Below are positions 57,183 through 64,000 of a stretch of 64,000 nt of DNA, piece by piece. A program made the position numbers and the translations under genes. The notes beneath the pieces were generated by a model. It was not told the origin of the DNA, did no database searches, and saw nothing but the letters and a program-made list of their open reading frames with translations. Every line of letters begins with the position of its first letter. Positions within the stretch are counted from its first letter, which is position 1. The stretch is from Enterococcus sp. 9D6_DIV0238 (GTDB lineage: Bacteria; Bacillota; Bacilli; Lactobacillales; Enterococcaceae): the NCBI RefSeq assembly GCF_002174455.2, contig NZ_CP147246.1, positions 3,435,414-3,499,413 of the forward strand, given 5' to 3'.

Positions 57183-57872
57183 CTATAATAATCTAGTGAT
57201 TCGTTTACGAATGGATTGCTTGATTAATGACTGATAGTGTTCTTTTAATTTAGGAACTTCTGATATCGGAATAACCCCCTCTGTAAATTGTCGAAAGAGT
57301 GTCTTTTTCATTAATAATACTTCGTCATCTGTTTCAAATAGCTCATAGAAACCTTCTTCTTTAGCTTTTAGTGATTCAAACTCATGGATTAGTTCTGGAA
57401 CAACACTATCTTTTATTTCTTGCTTCAATTGGTCAACATCTAATGTATTCATTTTTGCTTCTCCTTCTTTTTTTATGGAAAGTTGTTCAACAGTGCAGCG
57501 ATCATAAATTACTTTTTCTTGTTTAAATGAGTGAAGTTGTTCATGATAGAGCGATTTATGCCCAAATACAAAGGTAAGAAGATAGAGAAAATAATCTTTC
57601 AAAAAAATATCTGCTCGCTTTCCGTCCGGCTCAACTCGGTTAAATAGCTGCACTAAACCATAGGGAATAGCCAGAGAAATCATAACTACCAATTGATTCA
57701 TCCCAAAGAGCATCAAGAGAGAACTAAACACAATCGCAAAACTGACTGTTGCGACTGTGAAGTCCTGTGCATAAACGACAAAAGGCAAGTGAACGTTTTT
57801 GGCAATTTCTCGAATCATGTAAGGCGCATTGAAGGGTTCCCTATAGTCTAATATCTGCTTTTCTTTATTCAT
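57183..57872 (-). CDS. TcpE-family conjugation membrane protein (Orf17-like)
   Basis: 229 residues. Start DYREPFNAPYMIREI then two membrane helices (about 40-85), then RVEPDGKRADIFLKDY typical of TcpE/PrgI-type proteins, and a longer cytoplasmic tail than Tn916 Orf17. Scaffold component next to the VirB4-like ATPase. Its start overlaps the stop region of the upstream gene; no clear ribosome site, so translation is probably coupled. Confidence 0.85.
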   Translation of the reverse strand: MNKEKQILDYREPFNAPYMIREIAKNVHLPFVVYAQDFTVATVSFAIVFSSLLMLFGMNQLVVMISLAIPYGLVQLFNRVEPDGKRADIFLKDYFLYLLTFVFGHKSLYHEQLHSFKQEKVIYDRCTVEQLSIKKEGEAKMNTLDVDQLKQEIKDSVVPELIHEFESLKAKEEGFYELFETDDEVLLMKKTLFRQFTEGVIPISEVPKLKEHYQSLIKQSIRKRITRLL

Positions 57873-57874
57873 GA

Positions 57875-58213
57875 CTATAACCCGAAATAACTTTTTAGAT
57901 TAGAAAGTGAATTAAGAACGCTTGTAGGGTCTTTAATAACTGCGTAAATAATACCGCCAAAAAAGAGGATCGCAAAACCTTGAATCCATTTTGAATTCAG
58001 AAATTCCTTGATGACTAAATAAACAACTACTACCCCAAAAATTGGTGCAATCCAGTCATTCAAGATGTAGTTACTGGCTTCTTTAGCATTTGCATCCGCA
58101 TAGGCTACAGGAGATAGAGAGAAAAAGAATAAAAGGCTGCTGAATATGGTTGTTAATTTGACGGTTAATAACTGTCTTTGCTGAGGAGATTGTGTATTCT
58201 TCTTAGGTTTCAT
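57875..58213 (-). CDS. TcpD-like small membrane protein
   Basis: 112 residues. A signal peptide-like segment (about 18-40, ending AYADA), a mature helix NDWIAPIFGVVVVYLVIKEF and a second TM GFAILFFGGIIYAVI. The length and layout match TcpD of pCW3-type systems. AGGAGG precedes ATG. Lies between TcpC-like and TcpE-like genes, the pCW3 order tcpC-tcpD-tcpE, which differs from Tn916. Confidence 0.78.
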   Translation of the reverse strand: MKPKKNTQSPQQRQLLTVKLTTIFSSLLFFFSLSPVAYADANAKEASNYILNDWIAPIFGVVVVYLVIKEFLNSKWIQGFAILFFGGIIYAVIKDPTSVLNSLSNLKSYFGL

Positions 58214-59233
58214 TTAAATTCCTCCTAAATAATGATGGATTGTTTCAATAAAGTAAGTGTTTTCTCGTTGTTTCAACAATAAAGTCATGGTTTCTTTGTG
58301 TCCTATTTTTGTTTCGCCATCAATAACATCAAAAGTAACAAAAGCAAAAAGTTGTTTGTCTTTGAAGAAGGGCTCAATTTGGCTGTTGCTTATCTGATAA
58401 TTACCTGTTAGGATTTCTGGTTCTTTCATCATAAATGCCATATCTTCCAATGAAGCAGATACATATTTATCGAGGAATGACTGAATGAAACTGATAACCG
58501 CTTTTTCTTCTTTATTATCGACTTGTTGATACTGAGAAATATCTAGCATTTGTGATTGTCCATTTTGTGAAGTTAGTGAAGGTTCAATAGTAAAATAAGG
58601 ATACGCAGTCACTTTAAAGGATTGATTTTTTAATTGTGTAAAAGGAATATTTAACAACACACGATTTTCAGTTTTCTCGTAATCAATATATTTTTCTTTG
58701 ACAACTACTTCTTTATCACCTTCCTTTTTCTTTACATCTCGTTCTTTTGTAACTGGAGCAGTGATTTCATAGGAAATACGGTACTGAGCCACTAATTGTC
58801 CATTTTCATTGACTAGATCATAAAAATCAGAAGAGAGCAATTTTCGTTCAGTGCCTGTATTTTTTTCTTCTTCGAGTGTTATCGAAAAATAGGTCTCTTG
58901 GAGTGAAGTAAGGCGTTTCTCAAATGCCTGCTGTTCGGCAGGAATATTAATGTAAGCTGTGATAAAAGGTTGTAGAAACTGTTTGTATAATTCTGATGTA
59001 ACAGGTGTGTTTGCATTTTTTGCTAATTCTTTTTGAATCGTTTCAGTTAATGTGGCTTGTTCTTTACGAATCAGACCTTGCATTTGAGTGGATTTAATAA
59101 AGGCAAAGGGACCACTGCTGATTAAAAAAAGCGTTAGGATTAAAAAGAAGGCACGAGTCGTTCGGATACTAGTCGCTTTTTCTTCTTTTGGTAAAGCAGG
59201 GGCATGATTCTTTTTTTCTTTGATAAATTTCAT
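58214..59233 (-). CDS. TcpC-like (VirB8-fold) conjugation protein
   Basis: 339 residues. Cytoplasmic N-terminal tail, a single TM helix (about 28-48: FFLILTLFLISSGPFAF) and a large extracytoplasmic domain with two VirB8-like halves, as in TcpC of pCW3 and Orf13 of Tn916. In Tn916 the equivalent lies after orf14; here it sits before TcpD, so the module is rearranged relative to Tn916. AAAAGGAG precedes ATG. Confidence 0.85.
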   Translation of the reverse strand: MKFIKEKKNHAPALPKEEKATSIRTTRAFFLILTLFLISSGPFAFIKSTQMQGLIRKEQATLTETIQKELAKNANTPVTSELYKQFLQPFITAYINIPAEQQAFEKRLTSLQETYFSITLEEEKNTGTERKLLSSDFYDLVNENGQLVAQYRISYEITAPVTKERDVKKKEGDKEVVVKEKYIDYEKTENRVLLNIPFTQLKNQSFKVTAYPYFTIEPSLTSQNGQSQMLDISQYQQVDNKEEKAVISFIQSFLDKYVSASLEDMAFMMKEPEILTGNYQISNSQIEPFFKDKQLFAFVTFDVIDGETKIGHKETMTLLLKQRENTYFIETIHHYLGGI

Positions 59234-59237
59234 TGAA

Positions 59238-59615
59238 TTACTCCTTTTCGATTATTAAAAAAGAGAACCCCTTTAATAAATAAAGGAGTTCCTTTGCAGA
59301 AAGCTGAGCACCATAAATTTTTAAACGGCTAGGCTGAGAATTGAATAGGTAGGTGGCTTTATAAAAATCATAGAAGTAGCCTAGATAAACACCAGAATTG
59401 CTATAGCGCTCTAAGCCTTCAATATAGAGACTGGTATGCTTTGAAAGAATTCGCTCAAAACAAACCTCTCTCTTAGGAATAAAAACCAAAGTCTCTCGTT
59501 GAGTCATTTTTTTAACAGTCAAAAATTGTCGTGCTTGACGTTCTGGTATTTCTCCCTCTAGACAAATGAAGCCATAGCTGCCTTGAAGGATTTCTTTTAG
59601 CTTTTGCTGATTCAT
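59238..59615 (-). CDS. Conserved-looking ICE protein of unknown function
   Basis: 125 residues starting MNQQKLKEIL. Soluble, with alternating basic and aromatic segments (SGVYLGYFYDFYKA). No motif recognised. GAGGTAA precedes ATG, and the start overlaps the end of ardA by 4 bp, so it is co-translated with it. Located between ardA and tcpC, in the place of a small orf in Tn916 relatives, but not matched to one. Confidence 0.6.
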   Translation of the reverse strand: MNQQKLKEILQGSYGFICLEGEIPERQARQFLTVKKMTQRETLVFIPKREVCFERILSKHTSLYIEGLERYSNSGVYLGYFYDFYKATYLFNSQPSRLKIYGAQLSAKELLYLLKGFSFLIIEKE

Positions 59616-60097
59616 GTCATTACCTCAACAATGGTGTTATCGTTTGCTTGATAAAGGCGACCATCTTGACGTAAATTTTCACCAATACCTTCATAATCGA
59701 TATTCCACTTGATTAAATCAGGAACACCAGATAAGTAGCCAAGATCATCCACTAATTGTTCTGCATAGTCTTTATAAGAATAACAGTCAGAGTAGACTTG
59801 AATTTCATCAATTTGTTCAAATGCATCTAAAATATCGCTGAAAAATCCGTACTCTACAAGTTCACCTAAATAGTGAATGGCTGGGTGCCCACTATGCTCA
59901 TCCAGTTGTTCTGCTGCTTCATTCATTTCGTTAAAATTTTCATAATGAGAAAGAGTAAATGGTGCCATATAGTCTGTTATTAAGTGCTCCTGCCCATCGT
60001 CTAATTCGATTTTTTCTTTGACCTCTTCCCAATCAATAGGCAATTCAAACCATCGCCCTTTATGGGTATGAAGATTTTCGATATATAGTTCAATCAT
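59612..60097 (-). CDS. ardA: Antirestriction protein ArdA (Orf18-like)
   Basis: 161-residue, strongly acidic protein that mimics B-form DNA and inhibits type I restriction enzymes as the element enters a new host. Typical features: WFELPIDWEEVKEKIEL near the start, and a high content of Asp/Glu along the whole length. AGAGGTG precedes ATG. Position between the relaxase and the transfer genes matches Tn916 orf18. Confidence 0.92.
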   Translation of the reverse strand: MIELYIENLHTHKGRWFELPIDWEEVKEKIELDDGQEHLITDYMAPFTLSHYENFNEMNEAAEQLDEHSGHPAIHYLGELVEYGFFSDILDAFEQIDEIQVYSDCYSYKDYAEQLVDDLGYLSGVPDLIKWNIDYEGIGENLRQDGRLYQANDNTIVEVMT

Positions 60098-60110
60098 TGT
60101 TTTTCACCTC

Positions 60111-61412
60111 TTAGTTAAATAAAAATTGTGCTAATAGTTGTTCTACTTCTTCTTGTGTAACAGTTACGGAAGAGGAAGAAGCTGTTTGGGTTTCTTCTTG
60201 TATCAATAATTCTTTTATTGTTGTTGTAAGTTTTGCCAACTCTTCTTGATCTTTTTCCTTTAGTTCTGCCTGCTGAATCCTAGACATCAACTCATTTTTG
60301 CCAAACGTTTGATCCATAATCCAAATTTTCTTTAGAGTAGGAGCAAGATAGTTGGAGAGCCAGCGTAAGGCTTTATCATAGTTTGGCTTTTCACCTTTCA
60401 TAGTGAGCCGTAATTCTTGCATACTTTCAATAACCATTCGCCAATTTTGGCTGTAGTGAGTGCGCAGTCCGTTTGAGTCGGAATCATACACTTTGATGGC
60501 AGTATCAATTAATTCTTTGACGATCCATTCAATTGTTTCTCCTGTAGAAAGTAAATATTCAACAAAGAGATAGGCTTTTTCGTCAGCTAAACGGATTTCA
60601 TAACGATTTTTAATACCATATTTCTGACGAGCCATTTCAACAGATATTTCTTCTTTTTTTGCTAGTTCGTAATCTTTTTGGTAAAAGTTTAAATAAAACG
60701 GCGATTGTCTGGAACCAAAATAAAGAGAGAGTCCTTTGTTGAGCCGCTGCCCACTCTTAACAACAATTCCTCCTGTAAAATCAAAATTGCGAAAAGTGGT
60801 ATCGACTAATCCTTGTTCAACTTTTTCTTTCAATTCAAATAAATCATAATTGGGATAAAGAAGAGAGAGATGTTCATCCAGAGCCAAATCAATTCGCGTA
60901 ATTTTGGTGTCAATTATTAGACCTTCACCAAAAATATTCGATTGATAAAGCCGCCAAAAGAATGTCGTCCAAGTTTCTTCTTGTTCTTCTAGTACCAATT
61001 CATATTCTCGACAGCCTTGTCCACGCAGTTCAATCATCACTCCCATATCTAGGTTTTCTGGATTTGAGAAAACAAAGATGTCACTAAAACAATAGCTTTC
61101 AGTATAATGATTAAAGCCATAGTTTTTGTAAATGAATACATCTGGATTCATTTGTAATATTTTCTCAATTACTTGAGAAGGGGAGTGGATTTTGAATCGA
61201 ACACGAAGAAAATCAATTTTTGCTTCCATGGGTAGAAAGCCACCGTCCAAATGGAATGTTTTGCGTATTTTTTCTATGGATTTTTTTGGGATCGTTCGTT
61301 TACCAGTTTCAATCATAGAGAGGTATGATTTACTCCAATCAAGCTTTTCGGCAAATTGCTGTTGTGTTAATTGTAGTCGCTTTCGTAAAATTTTTATTTC
61401 TTGATTATTCAT
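60111..61412 (-). CDS. MOBT-type relaxase with HTH (Orf20-like)
   Basis: 433 residues. N-terminal Xre-type HTH (ILRKRLQLTQQQFAEKLDWS, about 5-55) then a rolling-circle Rep_trans domain with KITRIDLALDE, SGQRLNKGLSLYFGSRQSPF and a Tyr-containing NFYQKDYE motif. It nicks oriT and starts strand transfer, as Orf20 in Tn916. The adjacent upstream region holds the hairpin cluster expected for oriT. GGCAGGTGA precedes ATG. Confidence 0.9.
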   Translation of the reverse strand: MNNQEIKILRKRLQLTQQQFAEKLDWSKSYLSMIETGKRTIPKKSIEKIRKTFHLDGGFLPMEAKIDFLRVRFKIHSPSQVIEKILQMNPDVFIYKNYGFNHYTESYCFSDIFVFSNPENLDMGVMIELRGQGCREYELVLEEQEETWTTFFWRLYQSNIFGEGLIIDTKITRIDLALDEHLSLLYPNYDLFELKEKVEQGLVDTTFRNFDFTGGIVVKSGQRLNKGLSLYFGSRQSPFYLNFYQKDYELAKKEEISVEMARQKYGIKNRYEIRLADEKAYLFVEYLLSTGETIEWIVKELIDTAIKVYDSDSNGLRTHYSQNWRMVIESMQELRLTMKGEKPNYDKALRWLSNYLAPTLKKIWIMDQTFGKNELMSRIQQAELKEKDQEELAKLTTTIKELLIQEETQTASSSSVTVTQEEVEQLLAQFLFN

Positions 61413-61788
61413 GGGTCACCTGCCTTGTTGTTCACAAAATAAATGAAAATTATTTACAGCTTTATTCTTAAAGAAAAGCTTTATTAATAAGGGATTTTGA
61501 TAACCAATTTGTCTTTCTTGTAAAAAGTTACCCCCATGTTATTTAGCGAGGGTAACAGGTTAGAGCGAGCGCTGCTCGCCCTAACCACGCACAGTCATAG
61601 GCAGGAAACCTGCCTATTCCTTTTCGTTCTACCGCCACACACCAAAGTGTGCGGCTTTCACAAGGAAACCTTGTTCATAAAACGAAGCGGTTAGTATCAG
61701 CTTCTTCCATCCGCTGAGGCAACGAAAAAAGGGCAGCAAAAGATAAAGCTTTTCCTTTCCCTTTTTTCATTGATATAGTGGGGGGATC
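61413..61788. other. Probable oriT: five-hairpin cluster between relaxase and coupling protein
   Basis: In order: GTTACCC / GGGTAAC (61527-61556); GGTTAGaGCGAGC / GCTCGCcCTAACC (61558-61586); ATAGGCAGG / CCTGCCTAT (61597-61617); CCGCcACAC / GTGTGCGG (61632-61653); ACAAGG / CCTTGT (61660-61674). A bidirectional terminator-like pair GAAAAAAGGG / CCCTTTTTTC follows (61724-61768). Tn916 and ICEBs1 have oriT at this place. The exact nick site is not identified here. Confidence 0.78.
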
Positions 61789-63225
61789 TCACTCTAGCTT
61801 TTTCCTTGAAAGTCCAAATGCTGAATGTGCTTCATTAATTTCCTCAGTAGTCATTTCTTGTAAAAGCTCTTTTATATTTAACGTTTGCATAGAACCAATT
61901 TGTTGAAGAGCTGCTAGAAAGTCATATTTTCTAGGAACAAGAGGGGCATAGAATTCACGAGGAACTCCTGAGCCACTATCGCAGTAGCCTCTGCCTTTAA
62001 TTCGTTTATTGATGAACGCTTTTCCTTTTTGATCCGATCCAAAAGTCATGTAATAGCCCTGTTCTGATAGCTTTCCCAAGCTAACTCGAAATAAAAGATT
62101 ATCACGTACACCGCCACCAAAGTTATCTGCATCAGGACGTTGGGTTGCTAAAATGAGAAAAACACCTGCTTGTCGTGCTTTTAGAACAAGTTCCTTTACA
62201 TATCGCAGAATTTCGTCCTGTTCTTTATAGGTTAAGGTGCCAAAAAAGGCTGCCCACTCATCAACAATAATAAAGTAGGGAGGAATACCATAGTATGCAA
62301 AGTTTTTCCCTGTTGTATAGTTAGGGAGAGCCTTCATATAAACATAACGTCGATTCATTTCTTCTACAGCATTCTTTAAACACTTCGTGATCCATTTTGT
62401 TCCGTAAAATACGTGATTTTTAAATAAATGTAGACTTTCTAAATCTTTTAAATCTGCTTCTTTTGGATCACATACATCAACTGTTCCAACCTGAATGAGC
62501 GCATGAATTAAGGTGAGAAGAAAGTAGGACTTGCCACCCCCTGTGCCTCCAGTTACTAACATGTGAGGCACTTCGGCATAGTCCCATACAACACCATCCA
62601 TGAGTTTGACTTGTCCATTTGTTACGATACAAGCTTCAATTCCAATCCGCTTACTGATCACATCAATCATTAATAAATAGGTGGTGAAGCCCATTTCCTT
62701 TTGTTCCTCAATGAAGTCAGCAATGTACATTTCTTCAAAAGTCTTTGCAATTTTTTGAAAGCGATCATGCCATTTCATGCCATCTGTGGGAACCGTTAAA
62801 TAAAGAATTTCCTTGGTATTACGGTAATAAACTTTTGGAAAAACCATTTTTTCAGTAGCCTGTTCTTTTGATTTCCGTTCCTTCTTCTCATACAATCCAT
62901 TGCTTTTCAAGAGACGAGCTAACATTTGTCGTTGGTAGACTCGATAGAAGAAACCACCCTTTAAAAAAGAAGCTCTGCGAATCATGACCAAAACTAACAA
63001 CGGCAAGAAAAGTATTAAAAAAAGCCCTCCAATGGGAACTAAGAGGGCAATCCAATCAGTTATTTGTCTTTGTTGCATCATCTGTAGTAGCGGATAGATA
63101 AAAAGGTAGCTGTAGTAACCAGCAAATAATAGAAAAGGAAACCAAGCTAGTAGAAGGTAGGTACGATAAACAGATAGATGTATAGGACGAATTCGACGTC
63201 CACGATAATGAAAGAATGTGTTCAT
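61789..63225 (-). CDS. FtsK/TcpA-type coupling ATPase (Orf21-like)
   Basis: 478 residues. Two N-terminal membrane helices (about 20-85) then a motor domain with Walker A GGTGGGKSYFLL (about 225-235) and Walker B FIIVDEWAAFFG, and LATQRPDADNFGGGVRDN. It links the relaxosome to the secretion channel. ATG 63225 follows GGAGG by 6 nt; an in-frame ATG 12 bp further upstream overlaps it. Longer than a minimal TcpA but typical of Tn916 Orf21. Confidence 0.93.
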   Translation of the reverse strand: MNTFFHYRGRRIRPIHLSVYRTYLLLAWFPFLLFAGYYSYLFIYPLLQMMQQRQITDWIALLVPIGGLFLILFLPLLVLVMIRRASFLKGGFFYRVYQRQMLARLLKSNGLYEKKERKSKEQATEKMVFPKVYYRNTKEILYLTVPTDGMKWHDRFQKIAKTFEEMYIADFIEEQKEMGFTTYLLMIDVISKRIGIEACIVTNGQVKLMDGVVWDYAEVPHMLVTGGTGGGKSYFLLTLIHALIQVGTVDVCDPKEADLKDLESLHLFKNHVFYGTKWITKCLKNAVEEMNRRYVYMKALPNYTTGKNFAYYGIPPYFIIVDEWAAFFGTLTYKEQDEILRYVKELVLKARQAGVFLILATQRPDADNFGGGVRDNLLFRVSLGKLSEQGYYMTFGSDQKGKAFINKRIKGRGYCDSGSGVPREFYAPLVPRKYDFLAALQQIGSMQTLNIKELLQEMTTEEINEAHSAFGLSRKKLE

Positions 63226-63241
63226 AGTTGCCTCCATTCAA

Positions 63242-63643
63242 TTAGTTTTTCAGATTTTGGTCCCCTTTAGCTTGCTTTACATTAACTGATTCTACTTTTT
63301 TTAGGGATTCTGCTCGGATTTTGAAGGCTTGTTCTGACTGAATCGAATCGTTATAACCAGTATAAGAAGAAAGCCAAGCAAGTGCAGTGACTACTCCTGT
63401 AAGCTCTACTTCATCATCATAAGAGAACGCTGTAGTATCAACAGTTTCTGGAACAGTAATATCAATTTGGTCATTTTTAGCTTCGGAATAGACAGTAATG
63501 CGTTGTTCACGAACAAAATCTGTTCGGTTGCCTTCTGTATCTGTTTCATAAATTTTTTGGCTATTCAAATAGAATAATTTTCCAAATGTTCTACGTGTAT
63601 CAAAATCTTTCACAATGTTATCTTCAAATTTTAAACTCATCAT
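63242..63643 (-). CDS. Small transfer-region protein, possibly Orf22/HelP-like
   Basis: 133 residues, mostly beta-type sequence: TRRTFGKLFYLNSQKIYETD and VPETVDTTAFSYDDEVELTG. Position before the coupling protein matches Tn916 orf22, a DUF961/HelP-like helicase processivity protein. Two adjacent ATGs follow AAAGGAG. The assignment is from position and length, not from a clear motif. Confidence 0.6.
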   Translation of the reverse strand: MMSLKFEDNIVKDFDTRRTFGKLFYLNSQKIYETDTEGNRTDFVREQRITVYSEAKNDQIDITVPETVDTTAFSYDDEVELTGVVTALAWLSSYTGYNDSIQSEQAFKIRAESLKKVESVNVKQAKGDQNLKN

Positions 63644-63655
63644 TTTTCTCCTTTT

Positions 63656-63976
63656 CTAGTTCAGTGTCAGCAATTGTTTAGCAAAAATTTGTAATTCAAG
63701 TGATCGACTAGCTGTTCCAATATTATTTCGTTTGGCACTAGGAACAAGTGTAACTTCACGCAGCTCGACTTCTTTACGACCTTCAAAACGTAGGGAGTTT
63801 CGTAAATTTGGAACGATGATTTCAAAGTCAGGATGAAGAGCAGAGGAGGCTGTAAAAATGCGACAAGGGATTCTTTTTCCCTCTACATAAACTTCTCGTT
63901 CTTCTTTAACGGTTGCTTTGATTTTATTTCCTAATTGATTGTCCTTTAAGACAATGCTTGTGACACGATTGGACAT
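63656..63976 (-). CDS. Small transfer-region protein, possibly Orf23/HelP-like
   Basis: 106 residues: SNRVTSIVLKDNQLGNKIKA then IVPNLRNSLRFEGRKEVELR. Beta-rich, 12 bp upstream of the Orf22-like gene and on the same strand; occupies the place of Tn916 orf23. AAGGAAAA precedes ATG. Function by analogy only. The window ends 24 bp beyond. Confidence 0.55.
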   Translation of the reverse strand: MSNRVTSIVLKDNQLGNKIKATVKEEREVYVEGKRIPCRIFTASSALHPDFEIIVPNLRNSLRFEGRKEVELREVTLVPSAKRNNIGTASRSLELQIFAKQLLTLN

Positions 63977-64000
63977 CTTTTTTCCTTCTTTCTTTTTTAA

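Larger units (their letters stand above)
34160..64000. mobile_element. Tn916-family ICE carrying arsenic and cadmium resistance (left end, incomplete)
   Basis: Runs from the integrase end just after sufB to past the window edge (at least 29.8 kb). Modules are recombination (int, xis), control (Orf7/Orf8-like), metal cargo on the plus strand (37.5-51.7 kb) and a minus-strand conjugation module (51.8-64 kb). The module's gene order matches Tn916 orf14 to orf23 with extra TcpC/TcpD-type genes. The cargo occupies the place of tet(M) in Tn916. The right junction is not in the window, so the exact ends and target duplication cannot be given; the left boundary near 34160-34170 is inferred. Confidence 0.88.

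Noticed and set aside
34160..64000. tet(M) or other antibiotic-resistance genes in the ICE cargo
   Set aside because: All cargo genes are metal resistance or transport; no ribosomal protection protein or other antibiotic gene is present in the visible part.

Overview
The window comes from a low-GC Gram-positive coccus, almost certainly an Enterococcus. The order tdk-prfA-prmC-ywlC-glyA-upp, the split suf operon sufCDSU/sufB, a T-box ahead of metNIQ, strong AGGAGG ribosome binding sites and enterococcal-type hairpin repeats all fit. No rRNA, CRISPR array or intact insertion sequence was seen. I had no database access, so every family call comes from reading motifs and gene order.

Bases 1-5,700 are housekeeping: the end of thymidine kinase, release factor 1 and its methylase, tRNA threonylcarbamoylation, glyA, upp, a small KOW-like protein and a tRNA-Thr(CGT). 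Bases 5,700-8,400 carry a small membrane protein and a large secreted protein with six ChW repeats and a C-terminal CAP domain.

Bases 8,600-22,400 form a metabolic island. An ApbE flavin transferase faces a LysR / FMN-reductase / flavocytochrome-like enoate reductase / MFS cluster. It is laid out like the hydroxycinnamate reductase (Hcr) clusters of lactobacilli, and the reductase lacks the fumarate-binding His. Next come a PrpF-type isomerase, a CitMHS transporter, a second LysR, a full-length AcnA aconitase and a GntR/FCD regulator. Together these suggest uptake and isomerisation of an aconitate-like tricarboxylate, feeding citrate/isocitrate. Bases 22,700-34,160 return to core functions: rodA, an ArsC-fold protein, gcvH, T-box-metNIQ, a secreted protein and the suf Fe-S operon.

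From about 34,160 to the end of the window lies one side of a Tn916-family integrative and conjugative element (ICE) inserted just downstream of sufB. Integrase and excisionase are at its left end, followed by Orf7/Orf8-like regulators. The right part is a complete-looking transfer module on the minus strand: CHAP/lysozyme hydrolase, VirB6-like, VirB4-like, TcpE, TcpD, TcpC, ArdA, MOBT relaxase, an oriT-like hairpin cluster and an FtsK-type coupling protein. In the place where Tn916 carries tet(M), this element carries metal-resistance cargo on the plus strand. The cargo is a duplicated arsenic system (two arsD, two arsA, two arsR, two Acr3 pumps, a CoA-disulfide-reductase/rhodanese protein), a YadGH-like ABC exporter and a CadC/CadA-type pair.

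The most notable points are: (i) the first arsDA pair has lost one cysteine in each protein at a metalloid-site position; (ii) three ars promoters share an identical two-operator layout with 23 bp centre spacing, and one of them has lost its arsR; (iii) the reductase and aconitate islands; (iv) two copies of a covarying hairpin repeat, one inside the suf operon.
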